A DNA stretch of 64,000 nucleotides from Phoebastria nigripes. Its lineage: Eukaryota > Chordata > Aves > Procellariiformes > Diomedeidae. The notes beneath the pieces are model-generated. The model had not been told where the DNA came from. It was given only the letters and a program-made list of their open reading frames with translations, and made no database searches. The DNA is taken from contig JAYKAV010002552.1 of the NCBI GenBank assembly GCA_035582835.1, positions 126,195 through 190,194 on the forward strand, written 5' to 3'. This document shows positions 51,060 to 61,055 of this stretch, piece after piece (position 1 is the stretch's first letter; every line of letters begins with the position of its first letter). The translations under genes and the position numbers were made by a program.

Positions 51060-54000
51060 ACCTGCAGATTCAGTAGCAGAATTTTTCAGTGGGCTGTCAT
51101 GACAATTAAAATTGTCTCTATGGCGATGCTACCTGTAGCCACAGAGAGGGCTGGACCATGGCCCACAGTTTGTGCAGGTGGGGAGGGAAGTCAGCTTGAT
51201 CAATGCCTTTTTCCATCCACTGATGGAAATGGATATTCACATACAGCTTTTCTGGTACAGCACTTCCTTGCTGCTGAAAAGGGGATAACATATTTTTCCA
51301 GTTCACTTGTTACCTTTGTGTATAAAGCAATATATTCTGTTCCTTCAAGTTCACTAATACAGTACCTTAGTCTTTAGGCTTTATCTGCAATAATTAAGTA
51401 ATCAAGATTTTTTAAACAACTTTTTTTACATGAAAGAGAGAAAAAGATTTTATTTTATTGTAAAAGAGGGTTGGGTTTTTTAGTTGTTTTTGTTGTTTTT
51501 TTTAAATGAAATAGCAGAGTCACATTCTCCTGCTTGAAGCACAGGAATGTGAAAGTGAGTAGATAATGTCCAAATCAAGGTTCAGTCCTCCTCTCCACAA
51601 CGTGCACACAAATAGACCTCATTAATTTCAACACTATGTGCTCTTGTTTCAACACAGTTAAAGGACATTTTGTCAGATGCTATTCCATAAATAATTCACT
51701 TGCTCACAGTTCTTCTTGCATAGCCTAGAATAATAGAAAAGGTCCAAACCCACTGTTAATTTTGTTGTAATCCCTTCTTAGTTCTCACATCACACCTTAC
51801 TGAAGAAGGTATATTAAAAATTACATACAATGCTCACTCGAGATAAACACAGGACTAGATGTTCTGGATATCACATCTGTAGTCAACATGAAGAAACCAC
51901 ACCAGCAACATTAAAAGACTAGGCAAGAAAATTTAATTAGAGCAAGAATAAGCCAAACAGTACCTACAAAATACCATACTGCATCTTTATTTGTGTAAGA
52001 GACTCTCATTAATTTGCTCTGTATTTTTTGTTCATTTTTGAACACGGGAGTCAATTGACTATTACTTCTAGCATTTATGGAGCAGGCTATCCCTTCTCTT
52101 TTTTGCTACATTTAACCACGAACACACAAAATAATGATCAATTCCAACATAATCAGGAGATGCAACCTCAAATCCAGTGGATTCTCCTACCTGAGCAAAA
52201 AGCATCACAAGATCTATCAAAATTACATAGCCTGTATTCTTGAAAGTATGTCCCAATATACAACAACTATGCAGGAAAAAACACATCTGGGAAACAAGCT
52301 CAGACATCTATGTAAATGCATAAATACAAAAACACATGGTGCTGTCCACAAATCTGAGTAAAGGTAAAACAGCCAATAAATAAGACTACTGCTGGCTCAA
52401 CTCAAAAAAAAGTACTTTAGTTCCTCCTCCTCAAAGACAAGGCAAGAAAAACCGAGAGATAAAAAAGAGCCATTAGATCATCAAAGCTGCCCTCAAAAGA
52501 AAGGCCATCCTGAAGATCAATCTGTTGAACTGTGTGTATCATATTTCAAAAGCCTCCTGCAGCTTAATTTGCTGGATCTCATAAAGAGATTGCTGGAAAA
52601 TATTAATTGTGGCGAAAGAAACACAAATTTCCTCAAGCTCATATAAAAACGTGTCAAACTAACTGCCAGGATGATGCACATTTTTAAAGAAAAAAGAACA
52701 TTTAAAGCATTTAATACATATGTATGCATATTTTTTATATAGTGCTCAACACCTCACTAATATAGTTATGTTTTCTCTAGTTCTCTCTTGCATTTGAGTA
52801 AATTGTACAAAAGAATAGTAATAATGCCATGCAAAACAACTTAAAATTTCCAAAAACTATTGTAAAACCTCTTGGAATTTAACCATTGAGCAGAAATGCT
52901 TGCGGTAGTGGTCTGACCAGTGTTGTCCTAACTCTGGAAACACTTCACACGAGTCACAACTGGGCTGCTGGGTTCTCTCTTTGGCAGGAGCAACCAGTAA
53001 AAGTCCTCGTGGTTTTATTTCAAAAGCCAATTTTACACAGCTCCAAACTGATGTACAATTCAGGAACTGTTATTTGCTGCTTCCAAATATTCCTATCCTG
53101 AGAAAATAATATAACCTGAACAACAGGATGGTATTACCCAAAATAACTCTGTCAATGCTTTAAGTTCAACACTTAACTGCTGAGAAGGTAAGCAGTTAAT
53201 TGGGGTAATAATAAGCGTAGGGATTTATAAGTCACTGAACCTCGCACAGAAAGATTAGAGTCTGCAGGGGAATTACTACTAAATGTAGGTCACTACAATC
53301 TTAGTGTAAATGTTTGAGAGCCCAACGCACTTCCTCTTCTCTTCCCAGCATCTTTCACAGAAACCAGATACCTGACCAGAAGGGGAACAAATGCACATCG
53401 ATTAGCCAGCTGCAGCTACCTCGCTTCAAGAAGGTCAAAGTGAAAGAAAATAGAAAAAGGCACTGCAATGAAAATGAAAACTAGTTTTTATTATACTGTT
53501 TAGAGGAATATGTATTTAGCCCTGCTGAAAATTAGCTTGCCCTTTACAAGCATTCAAATACTGCTTGGGTGCATATCAAACAATCTACTCTTTTAACTAA
53601 TTGATGTGTGTGCAGACAGGTCAATGGAGGCAAAAAAAGACCTATTTGTGCTTGCAAATGTATTGAAAAGCAAGCAAAATCCAAGCATAAGTTCTCTGCT
53701 TGTAAAGTTTTACTAGAAAAAATGGTATCCCTGTTTGAAGGAAATATTCCTCCTTCACTACCATGAGAGCCCCCCAAAGCCGTGATGCACTAATCCCATT
53801 TGTGCCGATGCCTTTCCTTTCAGTTTCTCTCCTTTCCTTGGATCTTATTTCAACACCCAACTCTACATCGCCTCAGCATCTGTAGGGTGGTGGACACAAA
53901 CCCTATCGGCTTTCTGTTCAAGTTGCACCTATAAAAAAAAGGCCACAGGACACCCTAACGGAGACTGTTTAACAGAGAAGTGTTAATTCATCTCAACACT

Positions 54001-57000
54001 GGAAGATAGAAATCTTTGGCAATGTAAAAATAGATGACTAGTCCTGCTGTTGTTGAAGTCTGTGACAAGAAGTTTGGGAGTGGCCAAATAACTTCCCTCC
54101 GTCTGAGAACAACAAACTGCATATCCTTATTCTCAGTCCTAGTACTAGCAGAAAATGCTTGTATTTAATCATTATTTTAGGTGACCTAACTTGCCATAAC
54201 AAGTGCTTGTGTCTTTATTTAGCATCCCATTCTTGTTACCCCATCCTGTAATGGTTTAGCAAATGTTAAATGTAATTATACAACATTAAGAACTGAGGCC
54301 AGCCAACCAGAAGGGAATTCTGCCAGTTAGCATCCAAATTTAAGTCACTGCAGTCATCTGGCGGATCCTATTATACTTAATCCAGGCCATCAGTCACTGT
54401 AGGTCACAAGGGTTGTCATCATAGGCTAATTTAACATTAGCAACCTCCCACTGAAATAATAAAGTTATGCAAGGACAAAAGTCCTTCCCAGCCTAACATG
54501 ACTCCCACAGTATTCAGCTAAAAGCATTCCTATGACTGGACCAACATGGGGCTTTGTGAACGTCAAAATCCTACCGATTCTCTGTCGGGTGGAGTTTTGC
54601 TTATTTTTCTCTCCTTGTCTCTGCTTATCGTTTTTGCTATCTTTGTTATACAGATTAATGGCATTTCTAAAACTTCATATGAAATCCATTCCCTGTTTCT
54701 AAGTTCTAAGGAGTTCATAAACCTGTTCTACATAAAAGAAAATGCTGTAATGATGTTAAAAAAACATCTTTAAAATATAACTACACATAATCAAATACAT
54801 ACTATAGCATTTTTGCAGCTCAGAGTCTTCCCTGGGTAACACACAAGAATTCACAAACATATGAACCTATTCTCTTCAGTCTAAAATAGCACAATTTGTG
54901 AGTTTCTGAACTGCTGGCCGGTAGCAAAAATGCAGATGTCTAACAGAAGTTTTTTGTATAACCTGTGAAAAGTTTCTAGGTATTATTACGTGTTTCATCT
55001 CAAGTGTTTCCTGGTGCTGGAGAGCCTGACTGCTGCATGTTACAGCAAAGTGCTGGGAGGACAAGGAGGTAGAGAGAGAATAAGGAGGTAGAGAGGATCT
55101 AGAGAGGATCCCACCTCACCCTCTTCTGACACCCGCCACTCAGGGCAACAGAGCAAGGTGACACAGTCACACACAGGCTAGTACTCAAACAGGAAAATGG
55201 TATTTATTTTTTCACTCCTTTAATTAGAAGGTTAATCTTGGTTTCTAATGAAGACAACGGCACGTTTTTCTTGATTAAATAAAAGATTATAGCCACATAC
55301 TTTAAAACACCCATAAATCTGCACGGAATGAGTTTACTTTGGTAAGTATATGTGCACCATGGAAACAGCTGGCTTGTGGGCTATTTAAGGTAAGCAAAAT
55401 AAATAAAATATGATCATTATTTTTTCATAAAAGTACAGTTAATCTAAAAAAATCTTTACTTTTATGAACTAGCTACTTTATGACTGATCTTAGAGCACCA
55501 AGAAATTCTACCCTATAACCAGCTCAAATGTTGTTATAATGCAATGAACTCAAAATGATATAGAACCAGCCAAAAGACTTCCCACTGACTTATTAATGGA
55601 CAGTATAAGAAGAGAAAGATCACTGGAGAAGAACATGTCAGAAGCACATTCTCCTCATTTGGAATAAATTGTCTCACTGCAGCAAGACACTGCCATCCCA
55701 TCAGCATCCCATTCAGCTGATACCACCTCCCAAGAAAGCCACTAACATTTTTGGCTTGACTTTTTTGTTAAAATCACCATGAAGGGCATCATAAACTGGC
55801 TGCACAACTGGCTAACCACCAAACCCAGCGCATCAGGGTGAGCTTTTCTGTCCCGTTCCAAACACAGCGAGGACCATGTGCATCCCTAGAGCAGTGCAAA
55901 GCATCACTCTGAGGAGGCACTAGCCAGCACAACATAGAAATAGCAATAAAAAAAAAGCTTTAGATCTTCATGAATAAACACATTCTGTTGGGAGGCCTTT
56001 TTTCCTTGGGAGCTCTACAGCCCTTCCAAGCCTGCTGTAGTCCCTTTCTTCAGAAGCCTGAAGGCAGGGTTGATTGAACTCCTCAATTCTGAACTTTGAG
56101 GGTCAAGGTGACTGTTTTCAAGCTGAAAATACCAACAAAAGGCAAAATGCCCCTACAATCAAAATCTATAGCAACTTTATAAGAAGTAGGTTTAGTATTG
56201 TTTTGCCATCAAACATTTTAGGACAAATCTTGCTGTAGACAGAAGACAAATGGCCACCTGACTGCAGAATCTGTCTCCTGCGAAAGGTATGTGTCTGCTT
56301 CTTGCCTTCAAATCTGCCTTTTGTTAATCTGGATGTAGCGGTACTCTGTAAGTGGAGCAGGCGACAGCATTTCTGTGTGCAGTACTGCTTTCAGCATGCT
56401 CGTCCGTGTCACAGTGAGGTGCACACAGCTTAGCACTGCACTCTTGAGAGCCTCAGTTACCTTGTTAAAGAAAAAGCAGCACTCGGTTTCTTAGTCTGTG
56501 CACACTCACACACACATGGCAGGCACAAAACAGATACCTCGGAGCAGAAAGAAGACAGGGTAATCTGCCTGGCTAACTTCAGTGCTTCTATCCTCATTGC
56601 AGCAAACTCTAACTCCTCCTGTCAAGTGTTTGGTTGTGAGCAATCCACAGAAAAAAATGTATTAAGAACATAGCAAAAATGTTTAACACATTCAAAAATT
56701 GAATGTTATATTTTAATGTAGAATTCTGACAATTCCTGGGTGACAAACACATCCCATATTCCTTTCATGACTAGAACATTGGTACAAAACTCCAGTTTTT
56801 GGTTAGTTTTGAGGTAGCTGTATAGACAAACAATTTTTATTAGGGTGTAAGTATGAACAACACTTTGGGTAAAAAAAATGTTTTCCAAAGCTAAAGCTGT
56901 TTTTCACAGACTCCTCTCCTTTTGTTTTCATTTTATGTGAATTTATGCCAGCTGCCGCTCTCAATTCAACCTTTACTGTTTTAAAGTTTCACTATAAATA

Positions 57001-60000
57001 TTCTAGAAAATATCTCCTGACATACAGAACTGCTCTGCAGATAAATTTGCTTTTCCTAGAAGTAGCCATGCCAAATTCTGCATTAGATAGATCACCAGAA
57101 AAACACAGCCTAATTTTCATTTCAGCAGAATTAGGGCATAAATCTCTGAAAATGAATCTATGCATACAGACCTACTAAGGCCAGGCGTCAAGACAACTCT
57201 CCACACATCAAGTCCTGTGGTCAAGCTTAAAAGATTTGCTTTATAAAGACTTCTGCAAAATATATACATCAGTGGTATAGGATAGCTGAAAGTATTGATG
57301 AAATTTAAGTTTAACTTTATGTATTATATGAATTAAATTAAAACATCTCTGTTCCTTAAGTTCCTGAAGGGCCAAAGTTACTTTGGAAAGAATCAAATCA
57401 TTATTTTGCTTCTTTCCCACCTCCCCTCCAAGCCTCCCCCGACCCCTTTCAGATGAGGCAAAGCATTCCTCTACCTGTGTATAGACAAACTTAAAGAAAA
57501 GTGACATTTATATTTCTGCTACAAACCTGAAGTTTCTGAGCAAATACTGGGGGGTTCTTTTCTGCTAAGTCAGGATCTAGATATTCAGGCTGATCACATA
57601 TTGAAGTTTTCTTAGATATCCTATTGAGAAGAGCATCAGCAGAGACAAAGGAGTCTTCAGGAGATGTCTGAAGGGTAAGGAGGATATAGAATAAGCAACA
57701 GAGATTTTGCCCAAGTAGTTCAGGCCAAAAGCAACATACCTGTCTGCAAATCTTTGATTCCTAGTAATTTCACACCCCACTGAAGATTACTTTTGAATAC
57801 ATGATTCATAGGTGTAACAGACAAACATCAAGAACAATTCTTCCTAATTTAAAAGCTGAATAAATTTTCCAAGACTAACGTGAAGTAAGTAATATTAGGA
57901 CCTCTAAAGCAATGGCTCTCAAACCATGGACCACAGCCCACTCTCGATACTTCTACAAGAGTTTTCAAACGGTTACCACAGGTTTTGTTCACACAATAGC
58001 TTATGTTCAGTTCAGGCATCTCTAAGGCAGTACAAAAGCTTTGAAGACCACCAAAACAGAGGGGAACCTCAGCAAGACTCTTTTTGCAGTCTTTACAAAG
58101 TCTTTTGCTGCTTACTGGGGATAAACTAAGTTATGTTCACAATTATAACATGATCAGGATAAATACACAATATGAGGGTGGACAGAATTAGAATGACAAA
58201 AACAAGACCTCTGGGATTTGAGTACCCAAGACTCCCTGCAGTGAGAAAAGTATTCAAGCTCATAAAAAATGTTTTGTGAGATGGTGTCAACAGCATCGTT
58301 AATATAAATTAAGCATAGTATTAAAGTGAGCTGCTTCTTATTTTGACTCCTCAGTAAATATATTGTCATATAGCTTAGCATGCCTAGTGCTGTAGGCATT
58401 TGTGAAACAAGTTTGCCTGGAAAAGTGGAGGCCTTGAGGGAACCATCATGAATTTGAGAACCACTGCTCTAAAGTCTGTATGTAGTGCAGGTTGGAAGCA
58501 AGGAAGGGCTCACCACTAATTCAAATCCAACCCAGAGAAGCCACTGAAAAAAGTGATTTAACTGGAAGCTGGAGTGAGTTCTAAGGATCAAAAAAGTGAA
58601 TTTTAATTATCAGTATCAGATGACAACACCACAGTTAACAGTTTATACAAAAATGTGAAAGGCATCTGTTCTTTACCAACAGAATTTCGAAATTTCACAG
58701 TACATGCAACAGAACAAATCACGTCTCTATGTTTATATAAACCCCCTTATTTTATATATAAAATATTTCTTCAAATATTGGGTTAAAGCACAGTGTAAAA
58801 AGGCCTGTGTGAGAAAAAAAGCACTTCAAAGTATCAACTTGGAATAAGTTATCACATGAACATGTTAAGCTACAGTAAGAGTTCAGAAAATTCTTCTGAA
58901 TTCCGCCAGTTCCATCAACCTACCTCCCTCATTTGGGTCCTACCACATGCTGCTACCAAGATCTTTAATTAGCAGGTTGAGTTTCACTTTACTTTTGAGA
59001 TCCACCTTTGCTACCTATGACATGAGAAATTTGTGCAGGAGAATGATTCCCAAACTCTTATCATAAATTACTTACTATTTCAATAGCCTCTGGAGTTGTT
59101 CCTAGGGTCATGGGCTCTAGGTCTTTCTGCTTTGACTTGTCAGGTGACTGTAAGTGTGCCTCTTGGCTGGCAGCTAGGACTCGGGAAGCTGGATGTTGTA
59201 TTTTCATTCCAGAGGATTGCTGGGCTTCAGGGTCTTCAAAACTTGACCTGGAAAAAGATTGTGTACATACTTTCAGGGTGGAGCACAAGGCCCTTACAAT
59301 TCTGCTTCTGGTAACAGCTAAGGAAGTCCTCTTCATTACTTTCATGTGTGTATATATATATACATACACACACATTGTTTCAACTCAACTTTATATCATT
59401 CTATCTCATAACACTTTGCAATATCCTTTCAAAGCAATGCACCACAGTCATCTAAATAAAGCCAGTTCTATCAGAAACGTTATGCACATTCCTTAAATAT
59501 TTCTCAGTTGCCTTTTTACCCCTTTCTCATTGTGACCTACATCTCTCCCAAAAAACAGCTTTTACTAACAAGAACAGATGTCCTTAACAAGCAAAATTTT
59601 TGGAAGTAAATACAACCCCCACATCCTGTTCTTATGAACTAGACTCCTTGTTCAGAAAATATATTTAGGAAAGGCCAAGTGAAAAGTTGCAATTAGGAGA
59701 TTTCTAGACTGACATGAAAATGACCTCAGTATCTGAGAAAAAAACCTGTAAGTAGGAAGCCACAGTCTAGTGAAACAGTTGCCACTGTGACTATTTAGTA
59801 AGAATATGAAGGAGAAATATATGTCCTTATTCCTTCCCATTATAAAACGTCTGTATCTTTGCTCTCTATTCTCTATCATATGCGTACACAGATAGGAATC
59901 TATTTTTAAAAAAAACCAACTCGGCAACACAGAGGCAGAAAGAGGAAGAATTGCCTGTGTATGTGCTATGATGGTAACCCATTTCCCTGACATCCTTTTC

Positions 60001-61055
60001 CATTGCTGAATTTGCTTGCAGTGACATACCCTGAGCATGGTGTTGTGGAATCAGACAGTCTGATGGGAGGTGATTTGACTGGGCTCTCATGCTGTGCATC
60101 AAACATTAGGTATAAAGATTGTTTCTTCGGGGTGCTATCATCCTGCTGGCAACAGGAAAAGAAAGACTCGTTAAGCAACTCAACCATTCTCCATTAAAGC
60201 TAATTCAGGTCACTGAAGCTTTAAGTGACCAAATGACTTGACAGACAACTAATAATATAGGACTGTAATATAGTCTATACTGACACGGAGATGATCCCTT
60301 TAAGGAAGAAACCATTAAAGAACAAAACCTAAACAGTTCACTCTCTGTAATGGCTCTTCTTCTCCCACTTCGGGGTTAATCAGATTTCTGGTCCTGTCAG
60401 GCAGGAGGCATCCCTTGACTGAAAGTGTTACTAAAATATTCATTGAAACCAATGTTATTCTCATCAGTTTAAGTACCTGACATACACGCTTGATTTTTCT
60501 AACCTCCCCTGTGGATATACCCCCATTGGATCTAGTCAAGCTATCAAATCCATGGATTAAATAGAAGTAAGGCAAAACAACTGATAATGTATAGTACTGC
60601 ATTCCATATTTCACATTCATTCTGTATTCTCTACTGATTCCCTCCATCTTCTTAAAAGTTTTACTCTCAGTTTCTTAAAATAGTTCAACAGTTGCTGTAG
60701 ACAGCTTTGTACTCTACACTGCTGGAAATACTGATTTGCTTTTAATCTCCAGAAAGAACTACTATGATGCCAGCTTAAAAATAAAATAATAAAATGGAAT
60801 GAGCTCTACAGGATATAGGAAAACAAAGCACATGCAATTTACCCCAGTTATGCCAATTTACAGGAACTGGTTTTGCAAATCTGCTGCAGGTACGTTATAA
60901 TTAATTTAAGGGGTAGTGAGGCTGATGGCGTTATCAGGATAGTATGTTATGACAAGGAAATGCAAATGAATGGAAATGGAAGTGAGAACTTACAGGCACA
61001 GAGGAACCTATTTTCTCCATATATTCTATTTCATATGAGTTGCCATATTCCAATT
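34283..61055 (-). CDS. TACC2: TACC2, 3' part: twelve coding exons, C-terminal 429 residues
   Basis: Transforming acidic coiled-coil protein 2 is a centrosome and spindle microtubule adaptor. TACC proteins bind ch-TOG/XMAP215 through the C-terminal coiled coil. The twelve exons join in frame to 429 residues and a stop. Residues 27-36 ([10 protein letters not shown]) and 45-58 (Ser/Pro-rich) belong to the region before the domain. Residues from about 227 to 429 form the complete TACC coiled coil, rich in Glu, Lys, Gln and Leu. Paralogue choice rests on TACC2-specific segments: [22 protein letters not shown], and the terminus KMGKS, where TACC1 ends in KLGKTD and TACC3 in KMEKI. The N-terminal portion lies upstream, outside the window. 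Several features allow alternative splicing: three consecutive 0-0 phase exons, a NAGNAG acceptor and a 9-nt microexon. Confidence 0.97.
34482..34522. repeat. TATC/TA microsatellite with 32-bp perfect palindrome
   Basis: TATC and TA units in the last TACC2 intron form a perfect palindrome over 34482-34513, followed by a pure TA stretch. It can extrude as a hairpin. Confidence 0.85.
35329..35449 (-). CDS. TACC2: TACC2 exon K, coiled coil
   Basis: The acceptor is TTTTTCTAG and the donor is AAAAG|GTAAATAG. The first base completes an Arg codon. Fragment residues 369-408 then include [20 protein letters not shown] and [18 protein letters not shown]. The AQQEQAA segment is characteristic of TACC2. 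Confidence 0.96.
35942..35958. repeat. Poly(A) run
   Basis: Seventeen A in the intron between exons J and K. No retroelement was recognised beside it. Confidence 0.8.
36576..36682 (-). CDS. TACC2: TACC2 exon J, coiled coil
   Basis: The acceptor is CTAATTTAAG and the donor is GACAG|GTAATT. Fragment residues 333-367 start [20 protein letters not shown] and end HAEEKLD. The exon is phase 0 at the start and phase 2 at the end. It matches human apart from conservative changes such as Lys for Arg and Ile for Val. Confidence 0.96.
37269..37429 (-). CDS. TACC2: TACC2 exon I, coiled coil
   Basis: The acceptor is TTTCTAACAG and the donor is GGAAG|GTGAGT. This 161-nt exon encodes fragment residues 279 (completed) to 332, with [17 protein letters not shown] and [19 protein letters not shown]. 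It includes the strongest TACC2-versus-TACC1 discriminator. The end GFRK is conserved. Confidence 0.96.
40115..40123 (-). CDS. TACC2: TACC2 candidate 9-nt alternative microexon
   Basis: On the minus strand GCAAGCCTG is bounded by AAAACAG before it and a consensus donor, GTAAGTAAAG, after it. The 99 nt before the acceptor contain no AG. They include a perfect branch-point word (CCTAAC) about 75 nt upstream, a long T- and C-rich tract and at least six TGC triplets. That is the arrangement known for neuronal microexons controlled by SRRM4/nSR100. Inserted between exons H and I it keeps the frame and adds Gly-Lys-Pro, changing AQMI-EDEQ to AQMI-GKP-EDEQ. A Gly and a Pro in a coiled coil should make a hinge. 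No transcript evidence is available here. Confidence 0.65.
41892..41987. repeat. TTA/ATTT simple-repeat block
   Basis: About 95 bp of TTA, TATA and then ATTT units, almost free of G and C. It lies inside a TACC2 intron. Confidence 0.85.
43488..43531 (-). CDS. TACC2: TACC2 exon H, coiled coil (44 nt)
   Basis: The acceptor is TTCTTATAG and the donor is ATAG|GTAGGTG. This short exon encodes fragment residues 265-278 ([14 protein letters not shown]) and supplies the first base of the next codon. The sequence matches the human coiled coil with one change (VAEYEK to VSEYEK). It ends in phase 1, which is the phase the 9-nt microexon downstream needs. Confidence 0.95.
43532..48055 (-). other. TACC2: TACC2 intron G-H (4.5 kb)
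   Basis: The intron contains a 20-nt candidate microexon (44181-44200), a GGGT-type repeat at 46934-46954, and a 155-codon minus-strand open frame at 46138-46605 whose stop overlaps an AATAAA. An exon-like segment at 45732-45917 is out of phase with TACC2. The last ambiguous base of the window is at 44478. Confidence 0.75.
46934..46954. repeat. GGGT repeat
   Basis: Four runs of three or four G are separated by T or GT on the plus strand. A G-quadruplex is possible on the non-template DNA strand. Confidence 0.6.
48056..48132 (-). CDS. TACC2: TACC2 exon G, coiled coil
   Basis: The acceptor CTCTGTTTCAG precedes fragment residues 239-263, with the conserved core [20 protein letters not shown]. 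The donor is GCG|GTGGGTT, which is weaker than its neighbours, and the exon ends in phase 2. The 4.5-kb intron that follows holds a second, frameshifting microexon candidate at 44181-44200. Confidence 0.95.
49044..49187 (-). CDS. TACC2: TACC2 exon F (0-0 phase)
   Basis: This 144-nt exon encodes fragment residues 191-238, beginning [21 protein letters not shown] and ending [11 protein letters not shown] at the donor GAG|GTAATT. The coiled coil begins near its end. The acceptor region is CACACAGAGAGAA, so three AG positions compete. I chose the first CAG because it gives the phase-0 Arg-Glu start seen in human. Confidence 0.93.
49188..56537 (-). other. TACC2: TACC2 intron E-F (7.4 kb)
   Basis: This is the largest complete TACC2 intron in the window. 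It holds a TTTG repeat with a 26-T run at 50981-51053 and otherwise unremarkable AT-rich DNA. No additional coding exon with matching phase 0 was found. Confidence 0.75.
50981..51053. repeat. (TTTG)n and poly(T) tract
   Basis: TTTG units at 50981-51025 are followed by an uninterrupted run of 26 T at 51028-51053. Read on the minus strand this is a poly(A) plus CAAA tail, which could mark a retroposed copy, but no body was recognised. Confidence 0.85.
56538..56618 (-). CDS. TACC2: TACC2 exon E (0-0 phase)
   Basis: The acceptor is ACTTGACAG and the donor is GAG|GTATCTG. This 81-nt exon encodes fragment residues 164-190, starting [18 protein letters not shown], which is highly conserved with human. 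The last nine residues (ITLSSFCSE) differ from human, where the exon is about three codons longer. The exon is phase 0 on both sides. Confidence 0.92.
57527..57667 (-). CDS. TACC2: TACC2 exon D (0-0 phase)
   Basis: This 141-nt exon encodes fragment residues 117-163. It starts [16 protein letters not shown] and ends [12 protein letters not shown] before the donor CAG|GTTTGT. The end is nearly identical to the human exon, and the centre is divergent. Its length is a multiple of three and both flanking introns are phase 0, so it can be skipped without shifting the frame. Confidence 0.94.
57902..57909. repeat. Left 8-bp target site duplication
   Basis: CTCTAAAG directly precedes the left terminal inverted repeat and matches 58467-58474 exactly. 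Confidence 0.85.
57910..58466. mobile_element. Non-autonomous hAT (Charlie-like) DNA transposon
   Basis: The left end reads CAATGGCTCTCAAACCATG. The right end, read inward on the other strand, is CAGTGGTTCTCAAA. These are imperfect terminal inverted repeats of the hAT/Charlie type. Identical 8-bp copies of CTCTAAAG flank the element at 57902-57909 and 58467-58474, which is the target duplication length expected for hAT transposase. The 557-bp interior has no transposase frame, so the copy is a deletion derivative or MITE mobilised in trans. It sits in the TACC2 intron between exons C and D. The family name is a judgement from the terminal motif. Confidence 0.85.
58467..58474. repeat. Right 8-bp target site duplication
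   Basis: CTCTAAAG directly follows the right terminal inverted repeat and matches 57902-57909 exactly. Confidence 0.85.
59076..59247 (-). CDS. TACC2: TACC2 exon C
   Basis: The acceptor is TTTTTCCAG and the donor is GAAATA|GTAAGT. Fragment residues 60-116 start SSFEDPEA and end TTPEAIEI. Both ends match human TACC2 (SGSSFEE and SEAIEI), while the middle is poorly conserved and probably unstructured. The first base completes the Gly codon begun in exon B. Confidence 0.94.
59345..59374. repeat. TG/TA/CA microsatellite
   Basis: TG units pass into TA and then CA units, giving a near-perfect palindrome in the TACC2 intron between exons B and C. Confidence 0.8.
60030..60145 (-). CDS. TACC2: TACC2 exon B
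   Basis: Encodes fragment residues 21-58 and most of codon 59, including the conserved [10 protein letters not shown] motif and the SPVKSPPIR and STTPCSG segments with several Ser/Thr-Pro sites. The acceptor is a tandem CAGCAG. The boundary at 60145 keeps a Gln that human TACC2 also has, and the one at 60142 drops it. The donor is CAGG|GTATGT. The following intron is 782 bp. Confidence 0.95.
60994..61055 (-). CDS. TACC2: TACC2 exon A (first in window)
   Basis: The acceptor TTTCTGTTGCAG precedes a 62-nt exon whose first two bases finish a split codon. It then encodes fragment residues 1-20, including [16 protein letters not shown], and ends in phase 0 at CCT|GTAAGT. Human TACC2 has the near-identical [14 protein letters not shown]. 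The exon before it must end in phase 1 and was not found up to 64000. Confidence 0.95.

Noticed and set aside
56308..56460. Open 50-codon stretch after an acceptor-like CTTTTTCTTTAACAAG, 75 bp beyond exon E.
   Set aside because: It ends in a stop without a donor and has no counterpart in TACC2. An open frame of this length is not unusual by chance.
34283..61055. Assignment of the coiled-coil gene to TACC1 or TACC3 instead of TACC2.
   Set aside because: The segments [11 protein letters not shown] and AQQEQAAYQ and the terminus KMGKS are TACC2-type. TACC1 ends KLGKTD and TACC3 ends KMEKI.
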